NCBI GenBank assembly: GCA_031308135.1
Contig: JAHLJT010000631.1
Span: forward strand, 148,062,580 to 148,126,579
Direction of reading: 5' to 3'
Origin: Acheta domesticus
Lineage: Eukaryota; Arthropoda; Insecta; Orthoptera; Gryllidae
Length of the DNA stretch: 64,000 bases
The translations under genes and the position numbers were made by a program. Shown piece by piece: positions 49,153 through 60,537 of this stretch. The notes under the pieces were generated by a model that saw nothing but the letters and a program-made list of their open reading frames with translations, was not told the origin of the DNA and did no database searches. Each line of letters starts with the position of its first letter. Within the stretch, counting starts at the first letter, position 1.

Positions 49153-49650
49153 TAATGGTGCTGTCAAATGGCAGAAACATTCTCGGACTAGTACATTTTC
49201 GAATCTCTTTTGTCCTGACTAATTTTTGGGTTACGTTTTACTCTCTTCACATCTGCTATCGTTTGCCGCTCAAAGCATATTCTTTTCACATTTTCTCAAA
49301 TTTTAGGCTGGCTCATGCTAGAACTGAAACAACCATGCTATTATGACCATTATAGAAGTGCAAGTTCCCTGTCCTGGGTACTCGAAATGGTTAAATGTTG
49401 GATACGAACTCGTTTCGGAGGGAAGGGTCGCTGGTTCGAGCGTGGCCCAGGAATATTTATTTGTTACAATTCTGTGTTGCCGCAGAAAACGTTTGAGAAT
49501 TCCAGAAACTTTATTGAAATTCATTTGAAGCTCTTCTGCTCACAAATACAATCTATTAAGATCAATATACAGGAAGTGTCTGTTTGTGATTTTCGAATTT
49601 TCAGCTTCTAAACTGTTTTCACTTCTCGTTCAATTCGTAAAACATATTGA
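49153..49650 (-). mobile_element. Possible HINE-like remnant
   Basis: The left end CTAATGGTGCTGTCAAATGG resembles the family 3' terminus read on the minus strand (ends TTAG rather than CTAG). The interior is strongly diverged and includes a tRNA-like patch at 49376-49455. Confidence 0.35.
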
Positions 49651-49779
49651 TTATCAAATCAATTGTTTTTCTGTGTATCTCTATGAAGTGATTGATGTGA
49701 ACTAATGAATCTATCGACATGAAATTTAAGTGCATTATCCATGGGACCGTCTTAGATATCCTTAACGGTTGTCCGCAAG

Positions 49780-49990
49780 AGGTGGCTCAGGGCATCAACT
49801 ATTGTCATTGTAGTGCTAATGATCCGGAGATCCTGGGTTCGAGTCTTGACGATGGCAATCTTTTCGATAGCTATTAGTAGTTCTGTAGTTGTGTGGAGGA
49901 CATTCTAGCGACCGGCTGTTTTGATCGATAGTTTTCCGTGGTTTCCCTGAACAACAGCCGAATCTCCGGACAGTACTCTACCAAACAAGA
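49780..49990 (+). mobile_element. tRNA-headed SINE family, copy S4 (head end)
   Basis: Best-preserved pol III promoter of the family: A box TGGCTCAGGG at 49783-49792 and B box GGTTCGAGTC at 49836-49845. The body begins with GATGGCAATCTTTTCGA and GGTTTCCCTG, then stops. Confidence 0.75.
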
Positions 49991-50104
49991 GTGAATTTTC
50001 AAATATTGCAAAACTTTGAAATTATTTTAGCGTTTTCCTACAACAACCAAATTGATGATTGAAATTTTTTCCCTCAAATAATTTTTTTCTTCATCAGTTC
50101 TTAC

Positions 50105-50635
50105 ATTGATTGTTCGTGATGAGCGCATCAACTACAGAGGTCATTAGTGTCGTGCGTGTTTTTTCCTCAGAGGTGGCGGTAATCTTTTCTCACTGGAAGG
50201 CGAGATTCGGCGTCGACCTACCGTCGACTAGCGGGTTTTTTCTTCATCCAGGTATCTCCCACTAGCGGAAAACCGCCTGGACAAGCCGGGACAAGCTCTA
50301 AGCTCCCGACTGGTCTCCCGGCATGTTTGGTATGTGTGGTAATGTAGGTGTGTGTGTATGTGTATAAGGGGTGAGGATAGGACAAGGAAGAGGAAGGGAA
50401 GATCGCGCGCGGTCCATGGCCCGTATGTTAGGGAACTGCTCCGGCATTCGCCTGGTGTTGATCGGAGAAACCACGGAAAACTATCGATCAGAGCAGCCGG
50501 CCGCTAAAATTCTCCTCCAGACAGCGACTGAATTCGACGTAGCTGACAAGCTAGTGTCGAAAATACTTCCGCACGGGACTCGAACCTACGTCAGAGGGAC
50601 TGCAATGATACCAGTTCATGCACTGAGTATGTAGT
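50105..50635 (-). mobile_element. tRNA-headed SINE family, copy S5 (near full length)
   Basis: Minus orientation: B box GGTTCGAGTC (complement of 50577-50586), body with TCCATGGACCGCG, GGGAGCTTAGAGC and ATACCTGG, then CTAATGACCTCTGTAG...GCGC...AATCAAT at 50105-50111. Its end resembles the 3' end of the I-clade LINE. Confidence 0.75.
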
Positions 50636-50698
50636 ACATTTTTTTAAAAAAATATAGTTGATTTCGCGCAATATTACGTGCTATATGTTCAATATTAA

Positions 50699-51065
50699 CT
50701 AGTGGTGCTACCAAAGCTCATACTATCTCGCTTTGACTCTAAATGCTACGCAATATTATACTATTACATAAACCAGTAAACGTGTTTTCAATCAACATTT
50801 TTCCCACTCCGAGACACGACCTCAGATCCCCATATTTAACTTGCCAGCACTCTTGCCCCTACACCACACAAACGCTCTATGGGCGAACTCAGGCAGAAGC
50901 ATAAAATGTAAATGCCCGATTCAAAACTCTCAACAATCAAAATATCCGTTTGAAACTCCCAAAGCCACCAATCTGTTCAGTTCGAATAGGGAATATCAAT
51001 TTTCGAGAAAAGTGGCTGAACGACTTGGCGCTAAAGTTATCCACAGACTGATAGCTATTATGTTG
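50699..51065 (-). mobile_element. HINE-like element, copy k, fragment
   Basis: The left border CTAGTGGTGCTACC is the family 3' terminus on the minus strand; at 50945-51050 the interior phrase TCAATTTTCGAGAAAA and GGCGCTAAAGTTATCC reappear. SINE S6 follows directly. Confidence 0.55.
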
Positions 51066-51070
51066 ATATG

Positions 51071-51405
51071 TTGATTGATTGTGATTCCGGGCACGACAAC
51101 GGCTGTCAGTCGTATCGTAAGTGTAGTACATGTTTTTTCTGTGACAAAGTGTGGTACAGGTTTGCCTTCGTCTAGCGGAGTTTTCACCAGCCAGGTACCT
51201 CCCTCTAGACGGTCATCACCCCAGCTGTGACAAACGCTAAGCTCCCTACCGCTCCCCCGGCATGTGTGCTGAGGTTTAAGAAAAGGATAAGACAAGGAAT
51301 GGAATTAAAAGATCGCGCGCGTGCCGTGGCCGTTTTTTTAAGGTACTGCCCCCGCATTCGGCTAGTGTCGATCAGAGAAACCACGGAAAGCTACACTGTC
51401 AGAAA
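51071..51405 (-). mobile_element. tRNA-headed SINE family, copy S6 (body plus tail)
   Basis: Tail complement TTGATTGATTG at 51071-51081. The body has CAGCCAGGTACCTCCC, GGTCATCACCCCAGC, AGATCGCGCGCG and AGAGAAACCACGG. The head is missing. Confidence 0.7.
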
Positions 51406-51680
51406 CGTCTGCGTTACTTTTAATGTAAAAGTACATTAAAGTGATTATCATGTATGTAGATTAAATGTAATGTACACGTTCAGTAACTTTAATGTAGCTG
51501 AAAATTAAATGTAATTTACGTGTAGGTTAAATGTAAATTACATGTAATGTGCGTGTGCAATTAAATTTAAATTAATGCACACGTTTACATTAAATTTTCT
51601 TTACGTATGCCATAAATGTACTGAACGTACTCCTTAAATTTACTGTACCTGTACATTAAATTAAAAAAATTCAAAAAATG
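51406..51680. repeat. TTAAATGTAA-rich palindromic stretch
   Basis: Many direct and inverted copies of TTTAATGTA/TACATTAAA and ACACGT-type words, e.g. TTTTAATGTAAAAGTACATTAAAG at the left split around 51420-51441 and TGTACATTAAATT at the right. It starts beside CACTGTCAGAAACGT. It may be a MITE remnant. Confidence 0.5.
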
Positions 51681-51715
51681 TACATGACAATGAAAAAAAT
51701 CACTTTGGAGCACAA

Positions 51716-52603
51716 ATATTATGTGACGGAAAAATCTCTATCTTTAATTTTGTAGTAGAAGAAAGACACCGAATAAAATCCAAACTTTTGCAATTTTTGA
51801 AAATTCACAGTGAACCGTGAAATAACCGTCTGTCCGTCCGTCCGTCCGTCCGGTGTACGTGCACAACACTAGCGCCAAAACTATATGTACGATTTTTTTC
51901 CAAATTGAAGAAACATCTGTCAATGTGGCCTGATTCGCGGCTCTGAGATTTTGAAAAACATTCATTAATTTTTGGTGGTACTCTATAAGAAGCCCCCCGG
52001 ACATTTTCAAAATTTTCTCAAAAACGGCTCCAAATTTTTTCTTTAAATTTCTTGTAAGAAAAGAGTAAAATACACTTATTAAGGTGGCATAGGTCCGATT
52101 TTCACGGATAACTCTGAATTTCCGAAAATTGCCAAAGTTTGATATTTTTTCGGCGTCTTCCTAGAACTACAAAATTGGAGAATTTTCCTCCAAATAAAAT
52201 GTGTTCTCCAAAATAATTTCTTACCTTAAGGTCATGTACATTTTTTTGAAAAATTTAGAAGTTTTCGGGAAATATTGCGTGCAATATGTGCAATTTAAAA
52301 AAAATACAAAAACAATATTTTCTCAAAAACCGCTCCAAATCCTTTCTTTAAACTTTTGGTAAGTATAGTGTCTAATGTAATCTAAGATACGACATAAACG
52401 CCATATTGCTCTATTCTTTTGTTGTTTCCAAAATTACACAAATGTAATTTTTTGACTTGTCTCTCTTATCGGTAATATCTACATTACTGGCAATTTGTCC
52501 ACACTATTATATTAATGAGTGCATGTGCGTTAAATAATATCAGATAAAGTTTCTTGAAAAGCATTTTTAGAAACTCTCAAACGCCATTTTCTCTAAGTTT
52601 ATG
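51716..52603 (+). mobile_element. HINE-like element, copy h, partial
   Basis: Contains a CCGTCCGTCCGTCCGTCC microsatellite near 51835, GCCCCCCGG near 51992, and three interior units starting near 52014, 52318 and 52580. It abuts the truncated 3' side of RLE-LINE copy 2. Confidence 0.65.
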
Positions 52604-55034
52604 TACATCAGCTCGAAGGTAGGCGACATGATGCAGTGTTAGCAGTTTTCTGGGTTTTTGATTCATGATTCGAATTTCTTTCTCAGTCCAATACACTGGA
52701 CCGAAAATGTACTCGACTACAGGAAAACTCTCTATTGCTGATATTTTATTCCTGAAGTTCAGAACGGACTGCAGGACATGTCTCACTCTTCTGTAATACT
52801 CGCTGCGAATTCTCTCATTGTGTCGTTCGTCCTGGTCTTACAGTCTTCAATGCCCAAACCTTTATAAGTTTTACCTGGCTCAAGGTCTTGAATCACAGTG
52901 TGCATATCAACTTCAATGCTCTCTGAAGTTGTCAGTTTGCTTCCTTTTAAATTGATTTTTACACATATGTAAAGACCAAATTTCATACAGATGCCATTGC
53001 TAAAGTCGCTCACGACAGATAGCATTTGGGAGAGAATCGCTACATTCTTAGCAAACACTTTAATATCATCCATGTAACCATGTAAAACAAATGTGATACT
53101 AGTCTTTCATCACCATGGAGCTTGTAACCAAAGTCAGCTTGCGACAACTGTCTAGATAGTGGGATCAAACTAATGCAAAATAGCAGAGGGGATAGTCAAT
53201 CTCCTTGAAAAACACCCCTGTTAATCTGAATATTTCTGTTTTTTACTGCTTCCTTCCCGCTGTATATTAGTAACCTGTTTTTCCACGACTTCATACTAGC
53301 CTTAAAACCTCAGTAAGTCTAGAATGAAACCCTTAGATCTCCAGGGTCATCAAAATCCAATCGTGCGGTACACTATCAAAAACCTTTTGGTTGTCAATCC
53401 AAGCCATGCTGAAATTACGTTTTCGTTTCTTTACATCATTCAAGATGACTTTATTCAGTAGCAAGATTTCCTTACAGCCATAAGAACCTTTACGACATCC
53501 TTTTTGATCAACTGGCATTAGATGATTCTTCTCTCAGATGTCTGTACATTTTGTCAGCTGTGGCTGAAGTTATAACTTTGTACAGTACTGGCAGACAAGT
53601 AATTGGCCTGTAGTTCTTCGCCAAAGAGCTGTCTCCCTCTTTGGGTAGCAAATACGTGATGCCGCGTGTGAGCCATTCCAGGAGTTGCTTTTGGTTTTCT
53701 AAAATTTTATTAACAGCCTTTGCTAGATGAGAATGTATTGCTGTTATTTTCTTAATCCAATCAATCTGGATCTTATCAATCCCGGAGGACTTCCAGTTTT
53801 CCATGTTCTTCATTGTTTGGAGAAAATTTCGTTTTCATTTCTTTACATCATTCAAGATAACTTTATATAGTGGCAAAATTGCCTTACATCCACAAAAACC
53901 TTTACGACATCATTTTTGTTCGCCTGCTTTTGTCATTTTCAATTCGGTATTTTTGTTCAACATTTAATATCTTTCGATGAATTTTAGTGGTATGCGTTGA
54001 TTTAGAGGAGGTCTCAGCTAAGAGTGATATTTCACGCCGAGGGTCGGCTATCCGTTTCATAATTCTCTTCGTCCATGGGGGTACTGGGCTCTTTACTCTG
54101 TTTTGCTGTCGGCCGTCGGTGTTCTTGGCTGGCTCAAAAATGATCTCAGATACCAGATATCCAATTGCATACACTATAACAGCACAGGTCTCTGCACAGG
54201 GCTAATGTAAAAAATGCTTCATTCAAACAATTAAAAGCCGTCCAGCAGCGGGGAAAATGAAACAATTTTCGCTTCCGGCTTCGGTCTATTTTTAAGCGTC
54301 TGGAGAAAAGGGGTGCGTCATGACGTGGGCGGCCAGGTATCCGAGAGAATGACGGCCGCAGTATTGTGCCGCAGACCCACTTCAGGTGGCGCCACTTTTC
54401 AGACGAGACACAAGTCATAGGATCTGCGAACGGATTGTAATTGGCAGAGGCCACCGTGTCATCGACGGGAGAATGGGGCTCGGAAATCATATAAATAAAC
54501 AAAACGCTACGCTTCGTTCTTATTATTCCAATATTTGTTCGCCGGGTCACTTCTGTTTATTACTTGAGTAGGGTCGCATCTTTTTTATCGACTACTTTTT
54601 TACTTGACTTGTGTTCACCGAGTCACTTCATTCGCGAACAGTGGACTCGCTAGGCCGCTGTTTCGGCTCCTCAGGATATCATGCTCTGGTGTACTGTTGC
54701 TTAGCACCATTTACCGCCGGGTTCGGTTATCGAGAGCATCAAAAATCTCCGCCGAACTCATGCTCGACAGGCGGACCGATAATTTGCAATGAGTCCTGAG
54801 AACGGTCGCCGAAATTGAACGAGTCAGAGTGAAAGACACGCATCTCCTCGGCAAATCGTGAAGGGGAGGCGCAAGTGATACCAGTGTCCTGTGATGCAAG
54901 GACAGCCGATCACCCGGGACAGCGCAGGAATCATTTGATTTCCCACCACTCTTCTGTAATCCGCCGCCAACCAGCGAGAAGGCCAACAGGGTGAGCTCCT
55001 TCCAAACAAAAGTATCAATGAGCTGTGAGGGAAG

Positions 55035-55071
<37 letters not shown>

Positions 55072-55360
55072 CAACAATGTAAATTAGACATTAGGGCGCA
55101 GTGGAACAATTTAAATTGTAGAGGGGATAATTGCCAGGGTGGGATTTTTTAAGACGAATTAAAATAATGTTAACTCCAGATAGATTTTTAATGGGTTAAA
55201 ACTCCACAAACCCATGCATGCATGCATATCTCCTGAACCGTTGCCGGATTGTACGTATGGCCACGCAGGTGAGTTCTCTCTCCGTCGGCAGCTGGGCATC
55301 GTCGCCAGTGTGTGAGGTAAGGGCAAAGGTAACAACACGATGTGATTGATTTCAATCCAG
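52604..55360 (-). mobile_element. RLE-type LINE, copy 2 (fragment, interrupted)
   Basis: Same protein as copy 1: N-terminal segment 53902-54174 (AIGYLVSEII, KRIMKRIADPRREISLLAE), RT fingers 53508-53813 (NYRPITCLPVLYK), 53333-53518, 52783-53073, and C-terminal 52577-52786. Frames are broken throughout. An LTR-like insertion (54175-55334) separates the EINHIV piece at 55335-55360 from the rest; bringing them together restores the reading sense seen in copy 1. Truncated at the 3' side near 52603. Confidence 0.8.
54175..55334 (-). mobile_element. LTR-like insertion (1160 bp), possible solo LTR
   Basis: Inserted in the LINE between INHIV and YAIGY codons, with a 4 bp direct repeat ACAC (54171-54174 and 55335-55338). 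Read on the minus strand it starts TGTTACC and ends CTGTTATA; TG start and short duplication suggest an LTR, but the end is TA rather than CA. No gag or pol frame. It includes a (GA)n tract at 55039-55069. A TATA-like CATATAAATA on + near 54488 leaves the orientation unsettled. Confidence 0.4.
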
Positions 55361-55480
55361 TTATTATTATTATTATTGCTCCATATCACGACTACAGATG
55401 TTATGAGTCGGCTGAGTATAAAATCTACTCCAGATTGCAACCAGCTACCTAAGGAGCAGATCTAGGGACTGTCGGTGCCT

Positions 55481-55939
55481 CTACAATACTTTGCGCAAAA
55501 TGTGAGCTGTGCCAAATAAAGCAATTTCTTGCACTTCCCAGTCCTTTGAATGACCTGAAAGTTTAGCCAAGTTCTTACATAAATTTTGCGGAACAAATCC
55601 CAGAGCTCCGATAACTATCGGTACGACCTGTGCTTTTACGCCCCACATTCGGCTGATCTCAATTTCCAAACTCTTGTATTTAAGACGTTTCTCTGCCTCC
55701 TTGGTTACGACATTTTGATCGCAAGGCACAGCAACATCCACAAGTAGACACGATTTTTTCTCAAAATCCCGTATAACAATATCCGGTTTGTTTGCTGCTA
55801 TCGTGCGATCCGTTTGAATTTGTTGGTCGTACAATATTCTACACAATCCAACCGATGTCACCGGTTTTGGTGAGTGTTCGTACCACTTGAGGCATGTGTT
55901 TGGAACTTCGAGGGCTGTACAGATCTGCCAGTGGAGGTA
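55481..55939 (-). pseudogene. RLE-LINE copy 1, C-terminal restriction-like endonuclease
   Basis: Open to the stop at 55481. Starts YLHWQICTALEVPNTCLKWY, then the nuclease core: RTIAANKPDIVIRD (PD motif), LLVDVAVPCD (second acidic motif) and KYKSLEIEI (Lys and Glu downstream), followed by VVPIVIGALG. This domain nicks the target for reverse transcription. It is the direct continuation of the frame that stops being LINE D sequence at 61317, 5.4 kb away, after removal of the CR1-type insertion. Confidence 0.85.
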
Positions 55940-56524
55940 TTTATTTATTTATTTATTTACGTCAAAAACAGTTAAAAACTGCGTATGACGAGCTATGGGA
56001 AGAAGTGAATTTTGTGCACGTTTTCATAATTCTGTGGTCTCTATCCTAAACCATATTCTAGTCGAATTTTGAATACAGAAATGAGAGATTTTTTTCGAGT
56101 TTTGTTGACAAAAATATTCGCTCTTATATAGTAAAATATATTTTCAAAGGTAAATTAGCTATAAATTCCTACCCTGAACCCTCATGTTCTTCATGATAGA
56201 ATAATACTTTTTGCCGCGATAATATGAAAAACGATAATTTGAATAACTATATTTCCCACTGAAATTCAGAAGACGTGCACAAATAATGAAGTTACATTTA
56301 TGTCCAGAAGCAAAACAAGGGACCATCTCAGCATTTGCTCAAGGATCAGGGAAACTGGACGAAAAACCTGATCGAGATGGGGGCCATCAACCCAGAAACT
56401 GTGGTACAATACTTGTTACAGGTTCTTTAGAATTATACAGTCCAAATGATAAATAATTACATTAACTAATTTGTTAAAATTAATTCTACTTTCCTTTTTG
56501 ATGCTCGGTATAGTCTCGAATTGT

Positions 56525-59368
56525 TTAGAAACAGTTATGCAGCAGAAAAGATTTTACTTGGGACTTAAACTTTTCTATTGAATTTAATCGTTTAATGTCT
56601 TCTGGCAAAGTGTTGTAGAGTAATGTACATGAATTGTATGTGAATTTTTTGTAGTGAGCTGTTGATACTGCCACCTGGTGAATATGATTACTACGTCGTG
56701 TGTTATACTTATAGACATCGGCGTTTGCTGAAAATATATTCCCGCCCTTAAGTAAGTCATTTTTGACAAAAACTACTGATTCGTAAATCAGGAGACAAGG
56801 TAATGGTAAAATTCCTCTAATAAAGAGTGACTTACAAGAATTCCGTGGGTTGGATTTGCTTATTATTCGTACAATTCTTTTTTGTAATCTGAAAGTCTGT
56901 GAACTATAAGATGTGTTTCCCCAAAATATTATGCCATATCTCAGGCGGGAATGAACATTGGCAAAATATACACAACGAGCTGTATGAAGGCTGACGGAAT
57001 TTGAAAGAATTCTGAACGCGTAGCATAATGAGCTTAATTTTGTGTTCAATTCATTTAAGTGGGCATTCCATTTGAGGTTTGACTGAATTGATAGACCTAA
57101 AAATGTTGTTACATTAACATCAGTCAATGGCACACCGTTCATTTTCAATGGAGTATAGAATTTTTTATTTGATATGGAAAACTGCATTGAAACTGTTTTA
57201 TTTTCATTTACTTTTAATTTGTTATTACGGAACCAATTTGAAACGTCTGATATTGTACTATTTACGGTTTCTTTGTTGCAAACTATATTTGTATCATCCG
57301 CAAAGAGAACTGTTCTTCCGTTTCGAATCGCTAAGGGCATGTCATTTACGTATAATAGGAAGAGAATAGGGCCTAAAATCGATCCTTGCGCGACTCCACA
57401 TGCAATTGGCAAAGAACCGGAAAGGTGTGTACATAAAGTTCCATCATTCCAGTAAGGTATTTCTACTCTCTGAGATCGTTGTTTAAGGTACGAACATAGC
57501 CAATCTAGAGCAATACCACGGATTCCATACGAAGGTAATTTTGAAAGTAAAATGTTATGATCAATGACGTCAAAAGCTTTTGAAAGATCTAAAAAAATTC
57601 CAATAGTTGCTTCGTTTTGATCCAATGATGAGGCAACATCCTTAAGAAAAGAAAAAATGGCTGTTTCCGTAGATTTTGATTTCCGGAATCCATGTTGGCA
57701 ATTTGAAAACGCGTCGTGTTTATTGAGAAAGGTTTCCATTCGCACATAAAAAAGTCTCTCTAATATTTTTGAAAAAACTGACAAAAGAGAAATTGGCCGA
57801 TAATTTTGAACTTCATTTTTGTTGCCTTTTTTGAAGAGCGGCTTAATCTTAGCTGTTTTAAAAATATCTGGAAAAATTCCGGTGCATAAGGATGCATTAA
57901 ATATGTGAGTTAACGGGTGTATAATGGCTGGCGCGCACGTCTTTAACAAACAATCCGGAAATTCATCTAAACCGGCCGAATATTTACTTTTTAATTTACC
58001 GATTATTTTGAGAATTTCATAGGGAGAGGTTTCGGAAACGAACATAGTGTCTAAGATTTTTAGGGAAACGTCAGATGTTGAATTTTGTGGCTGAAAACCC
58101 TTAGTGAGATCGACTGCAATTATCGAAAAGTATTGTTTAAAGAGACTAGCTACTGTTGCCGGATCGTTCACATCTCTATCGTTATCTTTTAAAACAACAT
58201 TCTCTACAAGGTTTCTAGTTGGTTTGGTCGCATTTTTTACTATATCCCACATTGATTTTGTTTTGTTATTTGAGTTCAAAATATCCTGATCGTGTTTCAT
58301 GATTTTAGCCTGCCTTATGACTTTTCTTAACAATGATTTGTATTTTTTAAAGTACAGGAGGAAATCTTGAGATACGTTATGATGCTTAGAAATGAAAGAA
58401 AGAACTCGTTTGTTTTTACATGATGTTCTATTCCCTTGTGTTATCCAAGAATTGTTTTTTGCGTGAAATATTTAATTTTCTTTCCTGAAGAGCAAAGCAA
58501 GTGTTAAAATGAAATGAAAGCGTTGAAAAAAAGAATAATATTTATCGTTTGTATCAATAGTATTATAAACCGCGTCCCGTGACTCCTGCAGCAAGTAATC
58601 AATGAATAATTTTATTTTACTTTTAGAAAACACTCTACTTATACGTGTATTATTTATTGTGTCATTGTTCGCATTTCGTACAATGGTAAGAATTTGTGCA
58701 TCGTGGTCACTGTATCCTAAATCTTTTGTTTCAATTTCATGTCGAGTAGTGGTTTTGTTAATTATAATTTGATCGATTGCCTTCTTTGAATTTACTGTGA
58801 TCCGTGTAGGTACTTTTATTGTAATATCTAAATTGAAGGAATTAATTAAGTTAAGAAACTGCTCTTTCTCGCAAGATTCGACCAGAAAATCAATGTTAAA
58901 ATCTCCACATACAACAATGGATTCAAAAGAGTGATTGATGACTTTGATTAGTGTTATCTCTAGTTTTTCTAAGAACAAAATGTAATCTGCAGCTCTCTTT
59001 GTTGGAGGCCTGTAGATGCAAAGCAATATCATTTTTAGCACAGGAAGATGTACAACAGAAATTTCAAAAACATTTTCAACGGCATACTCATTGAATTCCG
59101 TCAAGGAGATAGAATCAATATTATTTTTACCGTAAATACAAGAACCTCCATATGCCGGACTTTTATGAGATTCTCTTTTTCTACAATAATAGCCTGCGAG
59201 GTAAAAGTTTGGAATTTGGAAAATGCTAAGTTCATTAGGAGATAACCAATGTTCTGTAAAGCAAAGAACATCCATTTGATTTAAATCGCTCTGTAGAGCT
59301 GCCTCGATAAACTCAGTTTTATTTGAAAGGGATTGAACATTATGGTGCAATATCTTTATTTTTTGCAA
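56525..59368 (-). pseudogene. CR1-type LINE ORF2: endonuclease plus RT, one frameshift
   Basis: The endonuclease half (59368-58472, 298 codons) has HHNVQSLSNK, FTEHWL, CIYRPP, CGDFNIDFL and YSDHDA. A frameshift near 58460-58475 leads into the RT frame, open from about 58455 to the stop at 56525. RT motifs in order: NYRPISLLSVFSKILERL, FLDLSKAFDVIDHN, YGIRGIALDWLCSYL, GVAQGSILGPILFLLYVND and VLFADDTNIV, with both catalytic Asp present, then thumb and C-terminal regions. Length and order are normal for CR1-group ORF2. A single repairable-looking lesion; whether it is a sequencing error cannot be told here. Confidence 0.9.
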
Positions 59369-59556
59369 GTACCTACACGAATGTTTTTCTGCTGCATCTG
59401 ACTGTAGTTGCTATATATTTACTCCATTTTTACCTCGAGTGCGTGGTCGAAGGTTGTAATGTGTATCAGCAGTCACAGGTTGTGAGGAAATAGAGGCGTC
59501 ATTGGTTGTGGGAATGGAAGAAACGGGAGTAGGTTCACAGGAGGGGGTAAGAGGGT

Positions 59557-60537
59557 TCAGAATAAGGGTGGGGGTGGGGAACGTAAGGAAGGTGAAAGGG
59601 ATGGATTTTTGGCAGGAGGCTGCGAAGGACTGGAGTTGATGATGTATTGTGCAAGCTTTTCACCGACTGCATGTTTTCCAGCAAGGTTCATGTGGAGACC
59701 GTGCCGGGTGAAGTGTTTTACTGAGAGGAAATTCATTTCAAAAAGTGTTACATCTGTTTCTCTCAGTTGCAGTTTTAGTTGTTGGTTTGTGTGCTTAATC
59801 TCGCTGCAGAGTGTTGGCCTGTTGTACCAGAAGGGCAGAGTCGAGACTACAATGTTAGTATTTTGGGCGGCACATTGTAATTTGTTTACATGTTGTTCAG
59901 GTGTAAAGTTACCGCCCAAATTGATGTCATTCTGCCCTCCGATGATAAAGACTGTGTCCTGATTGGTCATTGTCTTCGTGTGAGTGTCCAACTCTGCAGT
60001 CACGTCTGCAAACCTCCCGTTAGGTTTAAAAATAGACGAGACTGAGTAGTTGGGGGGTAACTTCCTACTGAGAATGGAGGAAAGATGGCGACCATGGCTG
60101 TCAGCTAAAATAAGTACCTGTTTTTTAGGCTCAGTAGGAATGGCTTTGTTTTCAAGTGGGCTAGGATGCGAAGCTTTACGTGTTTTGGTTTCGGCACGCT
60201 TCCTAGCCTGTTTGCGTTGGTTTGTGCATGTATTTGTCGATGGAAGGGAAGGGTTGTGAGGATCAGGAAGGCGAGGAAAATCTGTTTCATAATCTAAAAT
60301 ACTAAATCTGTTTTGAATTGCGACTGGATGTGGTGTCTGTGTCTTATGTGCAGTCACGGGTGCACGGTTGGGAAAATTCGCAGTGTTGCCTACTTGTGCC
60401 CAACCGTCATTGTAGAGAACGACCTCTTCCAGCCTTCGGATATGTTTATCTCTATTACTGTTTACGTGTGTGAAGGCTTCCAGAAGGTCGGCTTTGAGGG
60501 TGTAGAGAGTAAAAAGAGTAGAACGAACAGTAGCCAT
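59557..60537 (-). CDS. CR1-type LINE ORF1 with SGNH-esterase domain, intact
   Basis: 326 residues from an ATG at 60537. Residues 1-50 may be helical (LKADLLEAF, RLEEVV). Residues 50-140 are Pro/Lys-rich and likely disordered. Residues 141-305 form an SGNH-hydrolase fold by motif: VLILADSHGR with the block I Ser (about 147), IIGGQND (block III, about 199-204) and RHGLHMN with the block V His (about 282). The C-terminus is Ser/Pro-rich. Esterase-bearing ORF1 proteins are typical of CR1 and L2-group LINEs, where they are thought to help RNP or membrane/chromatin interaction; the substrate is unknown. It ends 188 nt before ORF2. Confidence 0.85.
   Translation of the reverse strand: MATVRSTLFTLYTLKADLLEAFTHVNSNRDKHIRRLEEVVLYNDGWAQVGNTANFPNRAPVTAHKTQTPHPVAIQNRFSILDYETDFPRLPDPHNPSLPSTNTCTNQRKQARKRAETKTRKASHPSPLENKAIPTEPKKQVLILADSHGRHLSSILSRKLPPNYSVSSIFKPNGRFADVTAELDTHTKTMTNQDTVFIIGGQNDINLGGNFTPEQHVNKLQCAAQNTNIVVSTLPFWYNRPTLCSEIKHTNQQLKLQLRETDVTLFEMNFLSVKHFTRHGLHMNLAGKHAVGEKLAQYIINSSPSQPPAKNPSLSPSLRSPPPPLF

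Noticed and set aside
49376..49455. Functional tRNA gene
   Set aside because: Boxes are present but I could not fold a full cloverleaf with acceptor pairing.
54611..55109. Several short frames in the LTR-like insertion
   Set aside because: No gag, protease or RT motif; frames overlap on both strands.
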